From: Phascolomyces articulosus
Taxonomy: Eukaryota; Mucoromycota; Mucoromycetes; Mucorales; Lichtheimiaceae
NCBI GenBank assembly: GCA_025677815.1
Contig: JAIXMP010000033.1
Location: forward strand, 186,001-250,000
Length of the DNA: 64,000 nucleotides
Direction of reading: 5' to 3'
Shown: positions 23,456 through 36,896 of the stretch, in pieces
Layout of the letters: every line of letters starts with the position of its first letter
Numbering within the stretch: the stretch's first letter is position 1
Made by a program: the position numbers and the translations under genes
Notes under the pieces: model-generated
The model's database searches: none
What the model saw: the letters and a program-made list of their open reading frames with translations, nothing else
Told to the model about the DNA's origin: nothing

Positions 23456-23888
23456 ATACGATTATTCTGAAAAAAAGTAGCATATCATCGCGAGCTCTTA
23501 ACCAATACAAAAAAATAAATAAATAAAAAAGGCTAATGCTTCAAACAAGAGATTTATGATAAGAAATATTAGAAAATAAAATATAATTGGTTATTGCTGT
23601 TCTTCTCGACCAGTGTTTATGTTTTTCATAGTAACGAAGCAAAATTAGCTGTATTGAATTAGTTTTTGTTGCCACCTTCTTATTTTATATATTTGAATAA
23701 AGACAACAGCTATCATGGATAAATAACGATTGAGTCTGATACAATCTTGTTTTATATGATGGCAAAAAAAAAAGCCAATGTGTGTGCACTTGGAATATCT
23801 AGATACTGATCAATAAACAGGCTTAACAAGACAACATTATTATTGTTTGTCCTACCATTAAAAAGTATTCTTGTTTGTACAGTAGCTG

Positions 23889-24188
23889 TTGCTTTTTTTT
23901 GCCTCTCACGACTTTATGTTAAACCAGGAATCGACAAAACAAAAAAGTGAACCTTCATCAACCACTCCAACTGAATATCCTGGAATCTATTTTCTCAATC
24001 ATGTATTGCATTCCATGGATCAAAAGGGAGTAGGAAGCGTTATATTGAGAAGAACTCAAGATGCGCGCTTGCCCATAACCATGGTGATGCAGAGATCTGG
24101 CAAGCGAATATTTGTATTGAGGAACAAAGGAAACTATATGCTGCTGAAAAAGTGTGTTTTTTATCAGAATAGAGTATGGTTAAGTTAA
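23889..24188 (+). pseudogene. Coding-like fragment, unrecognised
   Basis: An open stretch of 99 codons with ordinary, non-repetitive amino-acid composition (for example TEYPGIYFLNHVLHSMDQKG and PITMVMQRSGKRIFVLRNKG), in contrast to the lysine/phenylalanine noise of most ORFs nearby. I recognise no family and see no supporting exon on either side. It may be a relic or a chance ORF. Confidence 0.2.
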
Positions 24189-24799
24189 ATATGTAAACGT
24201 TACATAAGAGCAGACTACTATAAAGAAAATACATTACATAAAAAAATTATAGGGTAGTTACTACTTTATTTCTCTCTCGCTCATGCTGTATGGGTATTCA
24301 CATACAAATTTACAAAAACGCGCATACTTATAAAACTAGAGATCGTGACATGAGGAATCAGTTCACTTCAATCGATAAGATAAAAAAAAGAGGACATTCT
24401 CTTATTTCTATAGTAGTAGAATAATAGTATGGTGAACCAATAATAACCCAGGGTGAAAAGCAACATAATTATTTATAGCAGGCAAAAGTTACACTATGTG
24501 TAACAATAATGTGGCGTCAACGCTAAATACAGCGACCCTATGAAAAAACTACCTTAACCTTCCTAATTCAGAAACTTACATCAAGATGTCAGCAAAAAAT
24601 ATGTTTGCCGTATTCTATTCCCCTTTACCTTTCCAATGACACTAAAGTCAAGACTTGTAGTTATGAACTCTGCACAACAAAAAATGAATTTCGAACAGAC
24701 CCACAATTTACAAAAAATTCGAAATTGACTAGGATAAATAGATTTCGAACATCCTTTACTTAAATCGGACTAGAACTCCATATTATAACCCTCTAACTA

Positions 24800-24919
24800 G
24801 AACAACTATGTTGCCTTTGGCCCCTCACGAGGTTCATAACGTATTAAACCCTCTTGACCGGCACATAACATATTAAGACCGGTGGTGAGATTGCGTGTCA
24901 TTGGTAGCATAGTTGTTCG
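24800..24919. repeat. 120-bp inverted-repeat element with an internal direct repeat
   Basis: GAACAACTATGTTGCC at 24800-24815 is the near-perfect reverse complement of GGTAGCATAGTTGTTCG at 24903-24919 (14 of 16 paired). Inside, CATAAC.TATTAA...GACCGG occurs twice in direct orientation (24835-24861 and 24864-24882), and CCTCAC/GTGAG extend the inverted symmetry. It could be a small MITE-like element or a hairpin; no target-site duplication was confirmed. Confidence 0.45.
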
Positions 24920-27032
24920 ACACCTTTTTTTTATTTATTATATATACTTAATATTCATTACTACTATTATTATTATATTTTATTTGTGTAGATCATCAAT
25001 CTTTACATTTAATAAAAAAAATATTTGGTTCATATGTTAAAAGTTTGAGTGACATAGAAAGTATTTATTAAAACGTACTAATACTATAAAAAAACTTGTT
25101 TCCAATATTATATATTAAACAATGTTTGTTAAAGTCAAATGCAATGACCATATTAGCGTCTATTTATTAATAAAGTTGTTGCCAACGTCTTACTGATTCA
25201 TTGCAAACGATGAAAAAATGGAAGTTTGTTTGTGTTGTTTCTTTAATATGGATACCTAAAATACTTCAGGAGTGTTTTTCAGGTTTAATAGTAAAACAGC
25301 TTTTTTCTTTTGCTTGTTATCTAAAAGTAAATCTTCTCATGAAAACCATGTCAGGTTTTCTTCTAAATCGACAAGTTTTATGAATTGAACCTGCATCTTT
25401 TTTTAAAAAAATAACTGTTTTTTTTTATGAATCTAAATGTTATTTATTGATATTAAAACTTCAACGACTATCAAGAGGTACGTTTTTTATTTCTCGTGTT
25501 TCTGACATGAAATCCCATGACAAAAAACACCCGCACCGGCACAAAGCGACTAAAGATAAACAGATGAATATCCACCTATTCCTACTTTTTATTCAATTCA
25601 AAATGGAAAAATAAAACTTACTATACGAGTCGGTGGGCATGTTGCTACAAAAACAAAAAAGCAGAAAGACTTAGCTCTGTGATTCAATACGTGTAACAAA
25701 CATAATGGTAAGCCATCGACTTTTGATCCAATTTCTCACACAGTCATAGGCAAGCGCACACTTTATTTCGTGGTATTTTCGTACAAGAGTATATAGCGAC
25801 CTCTCCATTTGATCAATATAATACTACCACCAACAACTTCTCCTTTTGTTTTACTTGAATGATTACACGTTGGGGGAAGTTCACAAAACAAAAGTAGAGC
25901 ATACAAAGCTCATATTGACGCAACACCATTATCTGGCAGCAGTTGCCTGCGGTAGTCAGAATGTACATGATGGACAATTTTTTATTAAAAAAATATTGAT
26001 TGAAGGATAATGATGGTCAAAGATAGTTGACGATCTACAACCCTAAAACTTTGGAGCATCAATATTTATATATGTTATTAATAGCGTACTACGTACTAAC
26101 AGAAAAGTGGTGAAAAGGCGGAGAGGGTAATAACAATAAGAACTCATTTTTTTCCACACAGTCAATGAAAAAGAAGATTAAACAGAATTAAACAACAAAA
26201 GCTAGTTGGTAATAAGATAGAATAAATTGATCGTATGATTATTATCTTTAATTGCTAAGACTAGTTTCAATAATTTCTCATCAACGTTGTAGCTGATTGC
26301 TACTGTTTTTTCATCAACTCATTGAGCCATTGTGGGGGAATCTAGTGGGGGAATTAGTAAAAGTACCAATGATGAAAATACTTGGGACATGATGACAGTA
26401 GCCTCAGCATATCGACCAAATTGAATTGTTACAAAAAAGTATGTTACTTTTAATAAGGAAACAGATAAGATGCATATTTTTAAAATGCTCTCTCTTTGCC
26501 CCAGGAACATCAGCCGTACTACATCATACTATATTGATCTTGTGGAAGATGGGAAAAGACTTTTTATCAGAAAAAAAAGTATATGTTTTCAAGACAGTAG
26601 CTGGAAAAAGAAACAAGAATAGATGATTGTATATAGTGTAGTGAGATGAAAGTGGGTAGAATTGGTGATAAATGATAGATAAAAAAAGCAAGGTATCAAC
26701 CAGTATTACTCCACATAGTGCATGTCATCGTGGGTTTTCATTTTTCCATATGAATATTTATGCATAACGCAGGGCTGTTATAGGTCAATAATTCCATTTG
26801 TGTATGTTTATAAGAGCATGCGTAATGTTTTGATTATTTGTTATCATTTATGTAATTGGATAAAAAAAAGGGATGTTTGTATAATAAAAGAAGGATAAAC
26901 AGTTGAAATGTATATATACGTGTGTGTGATTGCGATTGTAAAGTTATGTGTTAAGGGTATTTGTAATGGCTTGTTTTTTATATATAATTGTAAAATGGGT
27001 TAATCACTCTGTCTATCAATATGAAAAATATA

Positions 27033-29035
<2,003 letters not shown>

Positions 29036-30209
29036 GGTTGAGTATGGCTGTATGTTTTTGTTAAAAAGGTAAATAAGTAAAGAAGAGGGAAAAAGGAAGA
29101 TCAAGAAAAAATCCCACTCTATTTTTTTTTTTTGTCTCGGCACCAACTTCTAAAATGGTTCAAGAGTTTGTACTCCGTTAGATTCTTTTGCAGCTGTGAA
29201 ACACTTTTTTTTCTCTCTTTTTCTTTCTTCATGGAGTTGAAGGAATCTCATGGTTATAGTGTTCAAGTCCTTGTCAATAGTATAGCCTTTGGTTTCTGAA
29301 TCTTCTTTTTTTAGTAATTCATATATTATATAAAAACAGCACAAATAATATCATTCTATGATTCATCTGATTGCATATGACAAAATTACGATATTTGCAA
29401 AAATAAAAGTGAACCAAAGAACGATGGATTTCTAAAAGAAAATATGTTTATTATACAAAGACGAATGAATTATGTTCATAAAAATGTTATTGAGTCTTAT
29501 ATCCAGCTAATCATCTTTATTGGAGTCCTACGTGAAGCACATAAATAATCCAAGTCAAAAGCATTCAACAGGAACGAATGTTTCAGAACAAGATGCCTGC
29601 TGTGATTATAGAACTGGAATAAAAAAAATTCCAGCATAATTTGGCTTGTAGTATAAACCTGCCAAGGTTTCAGATGTAACCTTCATCATATATCATAAAA
29701 GGCTACCACTTGTCAAAGCATTATAATTACATGTTTTATTTTTATAACATCCATTATAGTGTGTAGTAATCAATGAACTGATAAAATCCAAGGCATAGGT
29801 AATGAATCTAGGAATAATGAAGATATGAAAATTCAATGTTTCATGCAAAGGCAAAATCCATGCTAAAAACGACTTGCCAATTCTGTCACATTTCTATGAG
29901 GTATATCCTGTTCCTGAAACAAGTTACCAACACAGCCGATACATTTTGTATTTAAAAAACACAGCAGCTGTTAATTAATAATTGAACAAAGGTGGATCAA
30001 CTTTGCTGATGATCATGTTCTGACACTCTTTTTATTCTTTTAATTGTATTTTTATTAGCAATGGGCCTGGACTTGCTCAATTAAGAAACATGTAAACAGA
30101 AAAAGTCCTCGCGCCACCCGTCCCAAAATTATAGTATTTGATATATAAAAATAACTGCAGTTATGTTATTGTTATTGCTCAGCCTTTTACCCTTCTCCTC
30201 CTTTACCCA
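29036..30209. other. Divergent intergenic region
   Basis: 1.17 kb upstream of the kinase (minus) and of the small membrane-protein ORF (plus). I see no convincing ORF or RNA gene. The first 100 bases are the purine/T-rich kinase leader. Confidence 0.45.
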
Positions 30210-30677
30210 ATGAATAGACATGATGCCCTTACAATCAATAATCGGCGACGGCGTATTCTATTTAATAATAATGGACGATTCGTACAATTCCTCAAGAAAC
30301 AATTCACAAGGTCTCGGAGGATTTTCACCATGACAAATTTAAAAAGAATAACCGGTACTTCTGCTAATAACGATCGACACCAGTATCAGCACCAGCACGA
30401 TCGACTTGAACGAAGGCAACAACAGCAGCAACAATCTGATCCTACTCCACGATGGACCATGATTACGATCAATATCAACGGTGTTGGTGACTTAACAACA
30501 TATCAAATCAATGGTGTTCTATTATGCGCCCTCGCTGTTGTTCCGTTATTATTTTTCGCCTTTTACCAATTTGGGCGACTTCTTGGAATATTAGAAATCA
30601 TATTTTTTGGTGTTGATGACATATTACGGACGACGTGTTATTCTATAACACGAATCTTTACCCGTTTTTTCTCATAA
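30210..30677 (+). CDS. Hypothetical membrane protein with Gln-rich linker
   Basis: A single-exon ORF of 155 codons from MNRHDAL. A longer in-frame start at 30138 would add 24 hydrophobic residues. I do not recognise it. The N-terminal half is strongly basic (RRRRIL, KKQFTRSRRIF) and leads to a histidine/glutamine run (HQYQHQHD, QQQQQQ at about residues 70-75). The C-terminal half has a hydrophobic block of about 35 residues (ALAVVPLLFFAFYQFGRLLGILEIIFF), enough for one or two membrane spans, followed by DDILRTTCYS and an aromatic/basic tail. The basic N-terminus could suggest organelle targeting, but that is speculation. Confidence 0.45.
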   Translation: MNRHDALTINNRRRRILFNNNGRFVQFLKKQFTRSRRIFTMTNLKRITGTSANNDRHQYQHQHDRLERRQQQQQQSDPTPRWTMITININGVGDLTTYQINGVLLCALAVVPLLFFAFYQFGRLLGILEIIFFGVDDILRTTCYSITRIFTRFFS

Positions 30678-30949
30678 AAAAAAAAAGAAAAAAAAAGGTT
30701 TATTATTTTGAGAAAGATTCACACTTGTTTATGTATTAGAAAACGTTCCCAGCGTGGGTATCGCGCTGAGTCAGAGAAATTCGATCATCCTACTTTTTCA
30801 TCTTAAAAAAACCATCAATGACACCTCTTGTTCCTTTTTATTCTGCCTTTCTTTCTTATTATTCGTATAATCTTTTTGTATATTTTGTTCGCATTCTATT
30901 TGTTTTAAATAATATTTCTATATAATCTGTTGTTTTTTTTTCTTCCAAT

Positions 30950-33047
30950 ATGACCAAATTACTTGTTGCCAACCGAGGTGAAATCGCTATCCGTGCATTA
31001 ACTGCTGCTACCGAATTAGGGTTAAAAACTGTGGCAGTCTATTCCGATGACCAAGATAAAAGTCATTGTGGTTTTGCTGATCAAGTTGTCAAATTAAAAA
31101 GCCCTGCTGCTTTCCTTGACCCAAAGCAAATCATTAATGCGGCAAAAAGGTAAGTGTGTGGAGAACTCTTTTTTTCAAAGTTACAAAAACTCACTTTTTT
31201 CTACATATGTCATCGTTATTATAGTGTACAGGCCAACGCGATTCATCCAGGTTATGGATTCTTATCCGAATCCACCGAACTCGCAGAACAATGTAAAGAA
31301 GCCAATATCTTATTTGTCGGTCCATCTGCTTCTTGTATTGAAGCTGTAGGTGATAAAGTATCTGCACGTCAAGTTGCCAAAGAAGCCAATGTCCCTGTTA
31401 TTCCTGGTATCGAATCTTCTGTCACTGATCCAGCCCAAGTCTATGCCTTTGCTGAAAAATATGGTTATCCCGTCATGCTCAAGGCACGCGATGGTGGTGG
31501 TGGTCGTGGCATTCGTATGGTTCATGCTCAATCCGAAGTTGACGATGCTTTGCAACGATGCATTTCAGAATCACCTTCCAAACAAGTATTTATTGAAAAA
31601 GCCATTATAGGTGCCAAACACATTGAAGTTCAAATCTTGGGTGATCGTCATGGCAACTTGATTCATTTATTAGAACGTGATTGTTCAGCTCAACGTCGGT
31701 ATCAAAAAATTATTGAAGTCGCTCCTTGTCCCTCTCTCTCCAACGAAATACGTTCACAGATTCATCAAGCTGCTGTGCGATTGGGTCAACATATCCGATA
31801 TGATTCAGTTGGTACCGTCGAATTTCTTGTTCAAGCAGATCAAAATGCATTTTATTTCCTTGAAGTCAATCCACGTATTCAAGTCGAACATACCATTACA
31901 GAGCAAATTACTAATGTGGACCTTGTTCAAAGTCAAATTCGTGTTGCCTTTGGTGAACGTTTGGATCAACACCTTGGATTGACTCAAGCCAGTATCCCTT
32001 TGAATCCACATTTGGTGGCTATCCAAGCTCGTGTGGTCGCTGAAAATCCTCGAAATAATAATATGTTATCTGTTGGTAAAATCACAGGTGCTCAATTCCC
32101 ACAAGGCAATGGTATCCGTATTGATACTTGGGTTAAACCTGGCTGTGTTGTACTTCCCGTAAGTTATATTTGTCTTTTTTTTATTGGATCAGCCCTTGAG
32201 TTTTTTTTTTTTCATTTCATTATTAATACTAAAAACGTATTGATCCTACTAAAAATTATCGTAGACATTCGACTCGTTATTGGCTAAGGTGATTGTTACT
32301 GGTCAATCATTCCCTGATGCTGTATCCAAAGTAAAACTCGCATTACAACGTACAACCATTATTGGCGTCGATACCAACCTTGACTTTTTATCAGCCCTCA
32401 TGTCGAGCCAAAACGTGAACAACAATGCAATGAAGGCGATTCATATCAAATCTTTGGAAGAACAAATGGATAGCATATTGGACGTCAGCGCTACATTTAC
32501 TCGTGAACGGCAAGCACGCATTGCTGCACTTGCTTCTGAAGCAGGCGAAGATAATACCCCAGTCGCTGTTGCATCTACCTCACTCACATTCCGTCCTGGT
32601 GATGCTTTCAATATTGAATTAAGTGATACAAAGGATAAAGAAGGTACTTTACAGGCTCATACACTTCAAATTGAAACCATCTCCACCAATAATTTCCCGG
32701 AAGAACTTGTTGCTGAAGTACAAACATCGCTTTCAAGTCATCCGATATCTATTTCTGTGAGTCGTAAATCTGCTGTGGGTTCCAAGATGCGAAGAAAGGC
32801 ATCTCCAAGAAACCCATCTGAACTGGCATCCCCTGTCACGGGTATGGTGGTAGAGATTAATGTGGAAGAAGGAGAGCAAGTGGAGGCTGGTCAACAATTA
32901 TTTGTCATGAGTGCTATGAAGATGGAAACTGTGGTCAAGGCATCGGTAGCAGGTCGTGTGCAGGGAATTTATGCTAAAGCAAACGATCTTGTTGAAGCAG
33001 GCGATCTTATTCTGGAAACATCGGAAGCAAAAGAAAGCAAGCTATAA
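30950..33047 (+). CDS. Single-chain biotin carboxylase-BCCP protein lacking a carboxyltransferase domain
   Basis: Three exons (30950-31149, 31225-32158, 32265-33047) give 638 residues. The biotin carboxylase N-domain begins LLVANRGEIAIRA and has AIHPGYGFLSE. The ATP-grasp core has KARDGGGGRGIR (the loop Lys is Arg), RDCSAQRRYQKIIE and EVNPRIQVEHTITE. A BC C-domain follows (IDTW...TFDSLLAKVIV). The last 80 residues are a biotinyl domain with the biotin-attachment motif SAMKMETVV. The enzyme would use ATP and bicarbonate to carboxylate its own biotin. No carboxyltransferase follows, so the acceptor is unknown. The architecture resembles the alpha subunits of methylcrotonyl- or propionyl-CoA carboxylases and urea carboxylase-like (LamA-type) proteins. 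EVNPRIQVEHTITEQITNVDLV is close to pyruvate carboxylase. No mitochondrial presequence is obvious, suggesting a cytosolic location. Confidence 0.88.
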
Positions 33048-33271
33048 AAAAAGAGAAAAAAAGCATTCTTTTTCTTCTTTAGATCATACAATCTTTATTA
33101 ATATATTTATAGATGCTTCAACAAACAAAGAAAATAAAATCAATTTTGTACAAATAAGCTATTTGTATTCTTATATCTAAAAATGATATGATAAGAAATA
33201 TCGTTATATGGGTTTATTTTAAAATGAGTGTTTATTATTGGGGTGGAGTACTTTATTATTTGTTATAATTA

Positions 33272-33741
33272 TTAAACGATACTACAGAAAAAAAATTGCA
33301 TAAAAAATAAGTGTCTCTGGAAAGTCTTGCTTGGGAGATGACACAAATACGTATCAGAAATATATTTTTGTTGATGCGTATCGAACCGGAGACTGTCATC
33401 ACAGTTTTGAATCTGTGCAAAGGTGCCATCACAAGAGTAGTATTGTGTATATTTAGTTTTAGGAACAATGATCAAGGAATATTTGTCACTTTATTGAGGG
33501 CAAAGAGGGACAGCAAAAGACCATGAGTCTGTACTTTTCGGAATGGATCATCATTAAAACCTGGTTTGGTGAGAATGCTAAATCGTTGATCAAATGATGG
33601 TCTAGGCGGAGTAGGTTCCAATTCATGGAGACCGTACGCGAAATCAAACATAATCAAAGCATCATGTTTATTATGATATATAATATTAAATATTGTCCTG
33701 TTATTATATAAAAACTTCTTTTGCAACAAGTCTATTAACAA
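33272..33741 (-). pseudogene. Frame-broken coding-like fragment, unrecognised
   Basis: Two minus-strand ORFs meet at about 33472 in different frames. The upstream one contains YGLHELEPTPPRPSFDQRFS and DDPFRKVQTHGLLLSLFALN; the downstream one contains CDGTFAQIQNCDDSLRFD and DTYLCHLPSKTFQRHL. Composition looks like real protein but no start, intron pair or family was found. It reads like a decayed gene with a frameshift, though chance cannot be excluded. Confidence 0.25.
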
Positions 33742-33879
33742 AGAATTTGCCGTTATTCATCAATTTGCTCAAAATGATGTCCACCATGCCTATCTACTAC
33801 TCATATTGATATATTGATCACACTTTGAAACGGTATATCGATGATATTATTAAAATTATAGACAAACGAATAATACTCC

Positions 33880-34375
33880 AATATAGCCTTGAAAAAGCCT
33901 TCAGGGTCACACTCAATTTTGGGCGTTCAATTGAATCTGATAGCGATAGTAGTACCAATGGTCATAAAAACGAGGTACAAGAGAACTGATTGTCAGTGTT
34001 TTAAAATTGGTAGATTTGAAAGATAGAGAACTCACTGGTCAATCCCCACAAGAAATAAAGACTCAAGGTCCTGGTGTTGATGGCTCCCTACTTGCATTTG
34101 TATTCTCCTTTATCCAAAACTTTTTAAATGGTCATGGCTCCTTGTAAGTGCCTCCATTCTTCTCAACGCTGCCATCGTGGTCATGGTCATAGTGGTAAAG
34201 GCTATTCCGCACATACTGGTTCTCGTCGATATCAAAATAAACGTTAATATAGTATCCTTCGTACTTATGGCCCTCATTTTGATATTAGTAGCGGTCTGAA
34301 TAAACGGAAACAAATGTCTTCCTCATTTCTATTCCTTTCTCGACTTATTATTTTCCTTTTCAAAAATATGTAGTT
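33880..34375 (+). pseudogene. Frame-broken coding-like fragments, unrecognised
   Basis: Three consecutive open pieces in changing frames look protein-like: LEKAFRVTLNFGRSIESDSD (about 33890-33960), LKDRELTGQSPQEIKTQGPG continuing to a stop near 34144, and HRGHGHSGKGYSAHTGSRR followed after a stop by RTYGPHFDISSGLNKR (34170-34310). No splice pair reconnects them; the only GT-AG available is 22 bp. A decayed gene of unknown family is the simplest reading. Confidence 0.25.
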
Positions 34376-34715
34376 GCATCCTTTTATTTCTCATTTAGTA
34401 TCAATACAATAATAATATGTTCTCTTTCCATCAGAATTATTAAAAAATATCTTTATTTTTACATTTCATTTTTATGGCAAACTTGCATAATGTCATAAAA
34501 TTTTAAAGGCTTTATTGGTATGATCCTATTGTTTATAAAAAAAAAATGGAATATTCATGCTCACAACAAAGTTAGCCTAAGTTGCACCTGATAATGTGAA
34601 TTAATTGGCCAAAATAAAACTCAGTCATTGAAAAGAAAAATCTTTTTTTTTTTGACATATATAAAACTTATACACATCCTTATTTCCATAACCAACATAT
34701 ACACATTATATCACC

Positions 34716-36896
34716 ATGGGTCGTAAACCATTTATCGATCGAAAGGAGGCAAAACATTACCATGTTGTTCACCGTTCACAAAAAGATCCTCTCATTAACG
34801 ATACAGAAGCTTCGGATCGAGTGTTGAAGGAGATCATTCCTTCTAACCTTGCCAAGGTAACCTAAAGAGAGAATTCACCCGAAATCCAATGTTGTAACTA
34901 TTCAATAAAACTCATTCATGGGTATATTTTTTTAGCATAAAACACAAGCTGAAATCGATCAAGTTCGAAAGAAGCCTGAGAAAATGGACCAAGACGAAAT
35001 TGACAGGTACACTACACATGGAGAAAGAATAGGACGATATACATATAAAAATTTGATCTTAGAGAGGGAAAAAAAACCAAGAAATATTGAGAATTGTGGC
35101 TGATTTTTTTTTACTTCTTTAGACGTGTAGGTCAAGCAGCAATGCAAGGCATTTACTTTGATGATACAGCCGAATACGATTATACACAACATTTAAGAAC
35201 TATCGGAGAAGATACGGAAGCCATGTTCCTGGAAGCACCTCAAAAACCAGAGAAGAGCAAAAAATCATCCTCTTCTGCCTTGAAGTTCAAAGATGATGAA
35301 GAAGATAGCAAAGATCGAACTTTGATTGAACTTCCAGCTGATGTATTACCTTCGAATATCGAAATGAATGTAGGTGTCATGAATCAAACATCAGGTTTGG
35401 AAGGTGGATTGCAACCTGATATGGATCCCCGTCTTCGCGAAATTATGGAAGCCTTGGAAGATGAAGAATATGTGGATGATGCTTTAGATGAAGATTTCTT
35501 TGATGAATTGGATGCTGAAGGTGATCCTTATGTTCATGAAGAATATGAAGATGAGGAATACGAAGAGGAAATGGATGAAGGCAATTATAATTGGGAAGCT
35601 GCCTTCAGAAAGTGAGTATTCCTATTTTTTTTTATATTTTCAATTGGATTTGGGTGATATGGGGTGAAATGATGTTTTATTATTTTTATAATTATGCAAT
35701 ATAGATATTTTACTCAAACAAACTTTTATTATTATTATTATTAGTTTCCAACGTGGTAAGCAACGACGTGGTTCTGATTCTGATTTCAGTGATGAGGATG
35801 TATTGGAACGACAAACCAAATATACTGGATTTTCAGTATCATCTTCTGTAATGCATCGTAATCCACAGCTTACATTACTTGATGATCGATTTGATAAGGT
35901 AATAATAAAATAGTATATTTAATCCGAAACAAATAAGATATACAAGAGGAAGAAGCAAAACGCGAAAATTCTCACACATTTGTTAAATAAAAACAACAAC
36001 GATAGATTGAAGAAGAATATTTACGAGAAGAAGATGAAGATGAATACTATGAACAACAAGCACAAGGACAAACATTAGAGGAACGTGCCGATTTCGAAAG
36101 TATTTTGGATGACTTTTTGGATAATTATGAAATTGTTGGTAAAAAAATGCAACCCAAATTGGATGGTGAATCTGGACAACAAAAATTGGATACGATTCGT
36201 GAAGCATTAGCTGCTACGCATTTGACCGACGACCATAAAAAAAACCAAGAAGATGATAATGAAAGCGTAGACACAGTCACTGCTCGATCCGCCCTTAAAA
36301 AAGCCCATCGTCAACATGAAACGGAACATCTTGAACTTTGGGAACGACCTCTTAAAAAGAGAGAAGCTTGGGATTGTCAATCTGTTTTGTCCACTTATAC
36401 CAATTTAGAAAATCATCCACACATGATTTCTGATCGAGGACCTAGAAAGAAAATTACCATTAATCCCAAGACAGGTATGCCAAATCTTGTTGAAGCTCCT
36501 CGAAAGAAAAAGAATCTCGTGGAAGATAATGAAGATTCCATGGAGGAGGAGGAGGAGGAGGACTCTGACGAAGAAGAGGAAGAAGAACGTATTAATTTGG
36601 GAGAACGACGATCCAAGGCAGAGTCTAAAGAAGAGAAAAAGGCTAGAAAAGCAGCTGTCAAAGAAGCCAAAAAGGTAAACGCACGGATCCGGGAGGAAGA
36701 AGCGGGAATTGTAAAAAAAAGGGTATAACTATAACCCTTATATTAAAAAACCTGCTGACAAAAATTCTTTATATATTTATAGAATCGACGGGAAACCAAG
36801 AAATCAACCAAACAAGCCTTTAAAGATGAAGAAAACCGCCAACGAAGGACATTACAACAACAACGTAAAGCTAAAGGTGTTACTCATATTGCATAG
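34716..36896 (+). CDS. LTV1: 40S ribosome biogenesis factor Ltv1
   Basis: Six exons (34716-34856, 34936-35006, 35123-35611, 35745-35898, 36006-36674, 36783-36896) encode 545 residues. The N-terminus MGRKPFIDRKEAKHYHVVHR followed by SQKDPL is the Ltv1 signature. The protein is highly acidic in the middle (EDEEYVDDALDEDFFDELD and a later EEEEEDSDEEEEEE run) and basic at the C-terminus (KKSTKQAFKDEE...QQQRKAKGVTHI), as in other Ltv1 proteins. Ltv1 binds pre-40S particles around uS3 and is released after phosphorylation by casein kinase 1 during cytoplasmic 40S maturation. Introns are short and canonical. Confidence 0.93.

Larger units (their letters stand above)
23456..27032. other. Gene-poor region with possible relics
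   Basis: There is no complete gene. ORFs at 25201-25383 and 26426-26626 (plus) have no recognisable motif. The stretch contains an inverted-repeat structure at 24800-24919 and a coding-like fragment at about 23889-24188, both listed separately. The rest is AT-rich with A/T homopolymers. Confidence 0.4.
33048..34715. other. Intergenic region with broken coding-like pieces
   Basis: There is no intact gene. The stretch holds the two relics listed separately (33272-33741 minus and 33880-34375 plus) and AT-rich filler. LTV1's leader occupies the last 60 bases. Confidence 0.4.

Noticed and set aside
24895..24925. tRNA-like box A/box B sequences (TAGCATAGTTG, GTTCGACAC)
   Set aside because: The two boxes are adjacent with no room for a tRNA body and no acceptor stem is visible; they are part of the inverted repeat.
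36413..36670. 85-codon minus-strand ORF (Ser-rich)
   Set aside because: Antisense shadow of the acidic stretch of LTV1.
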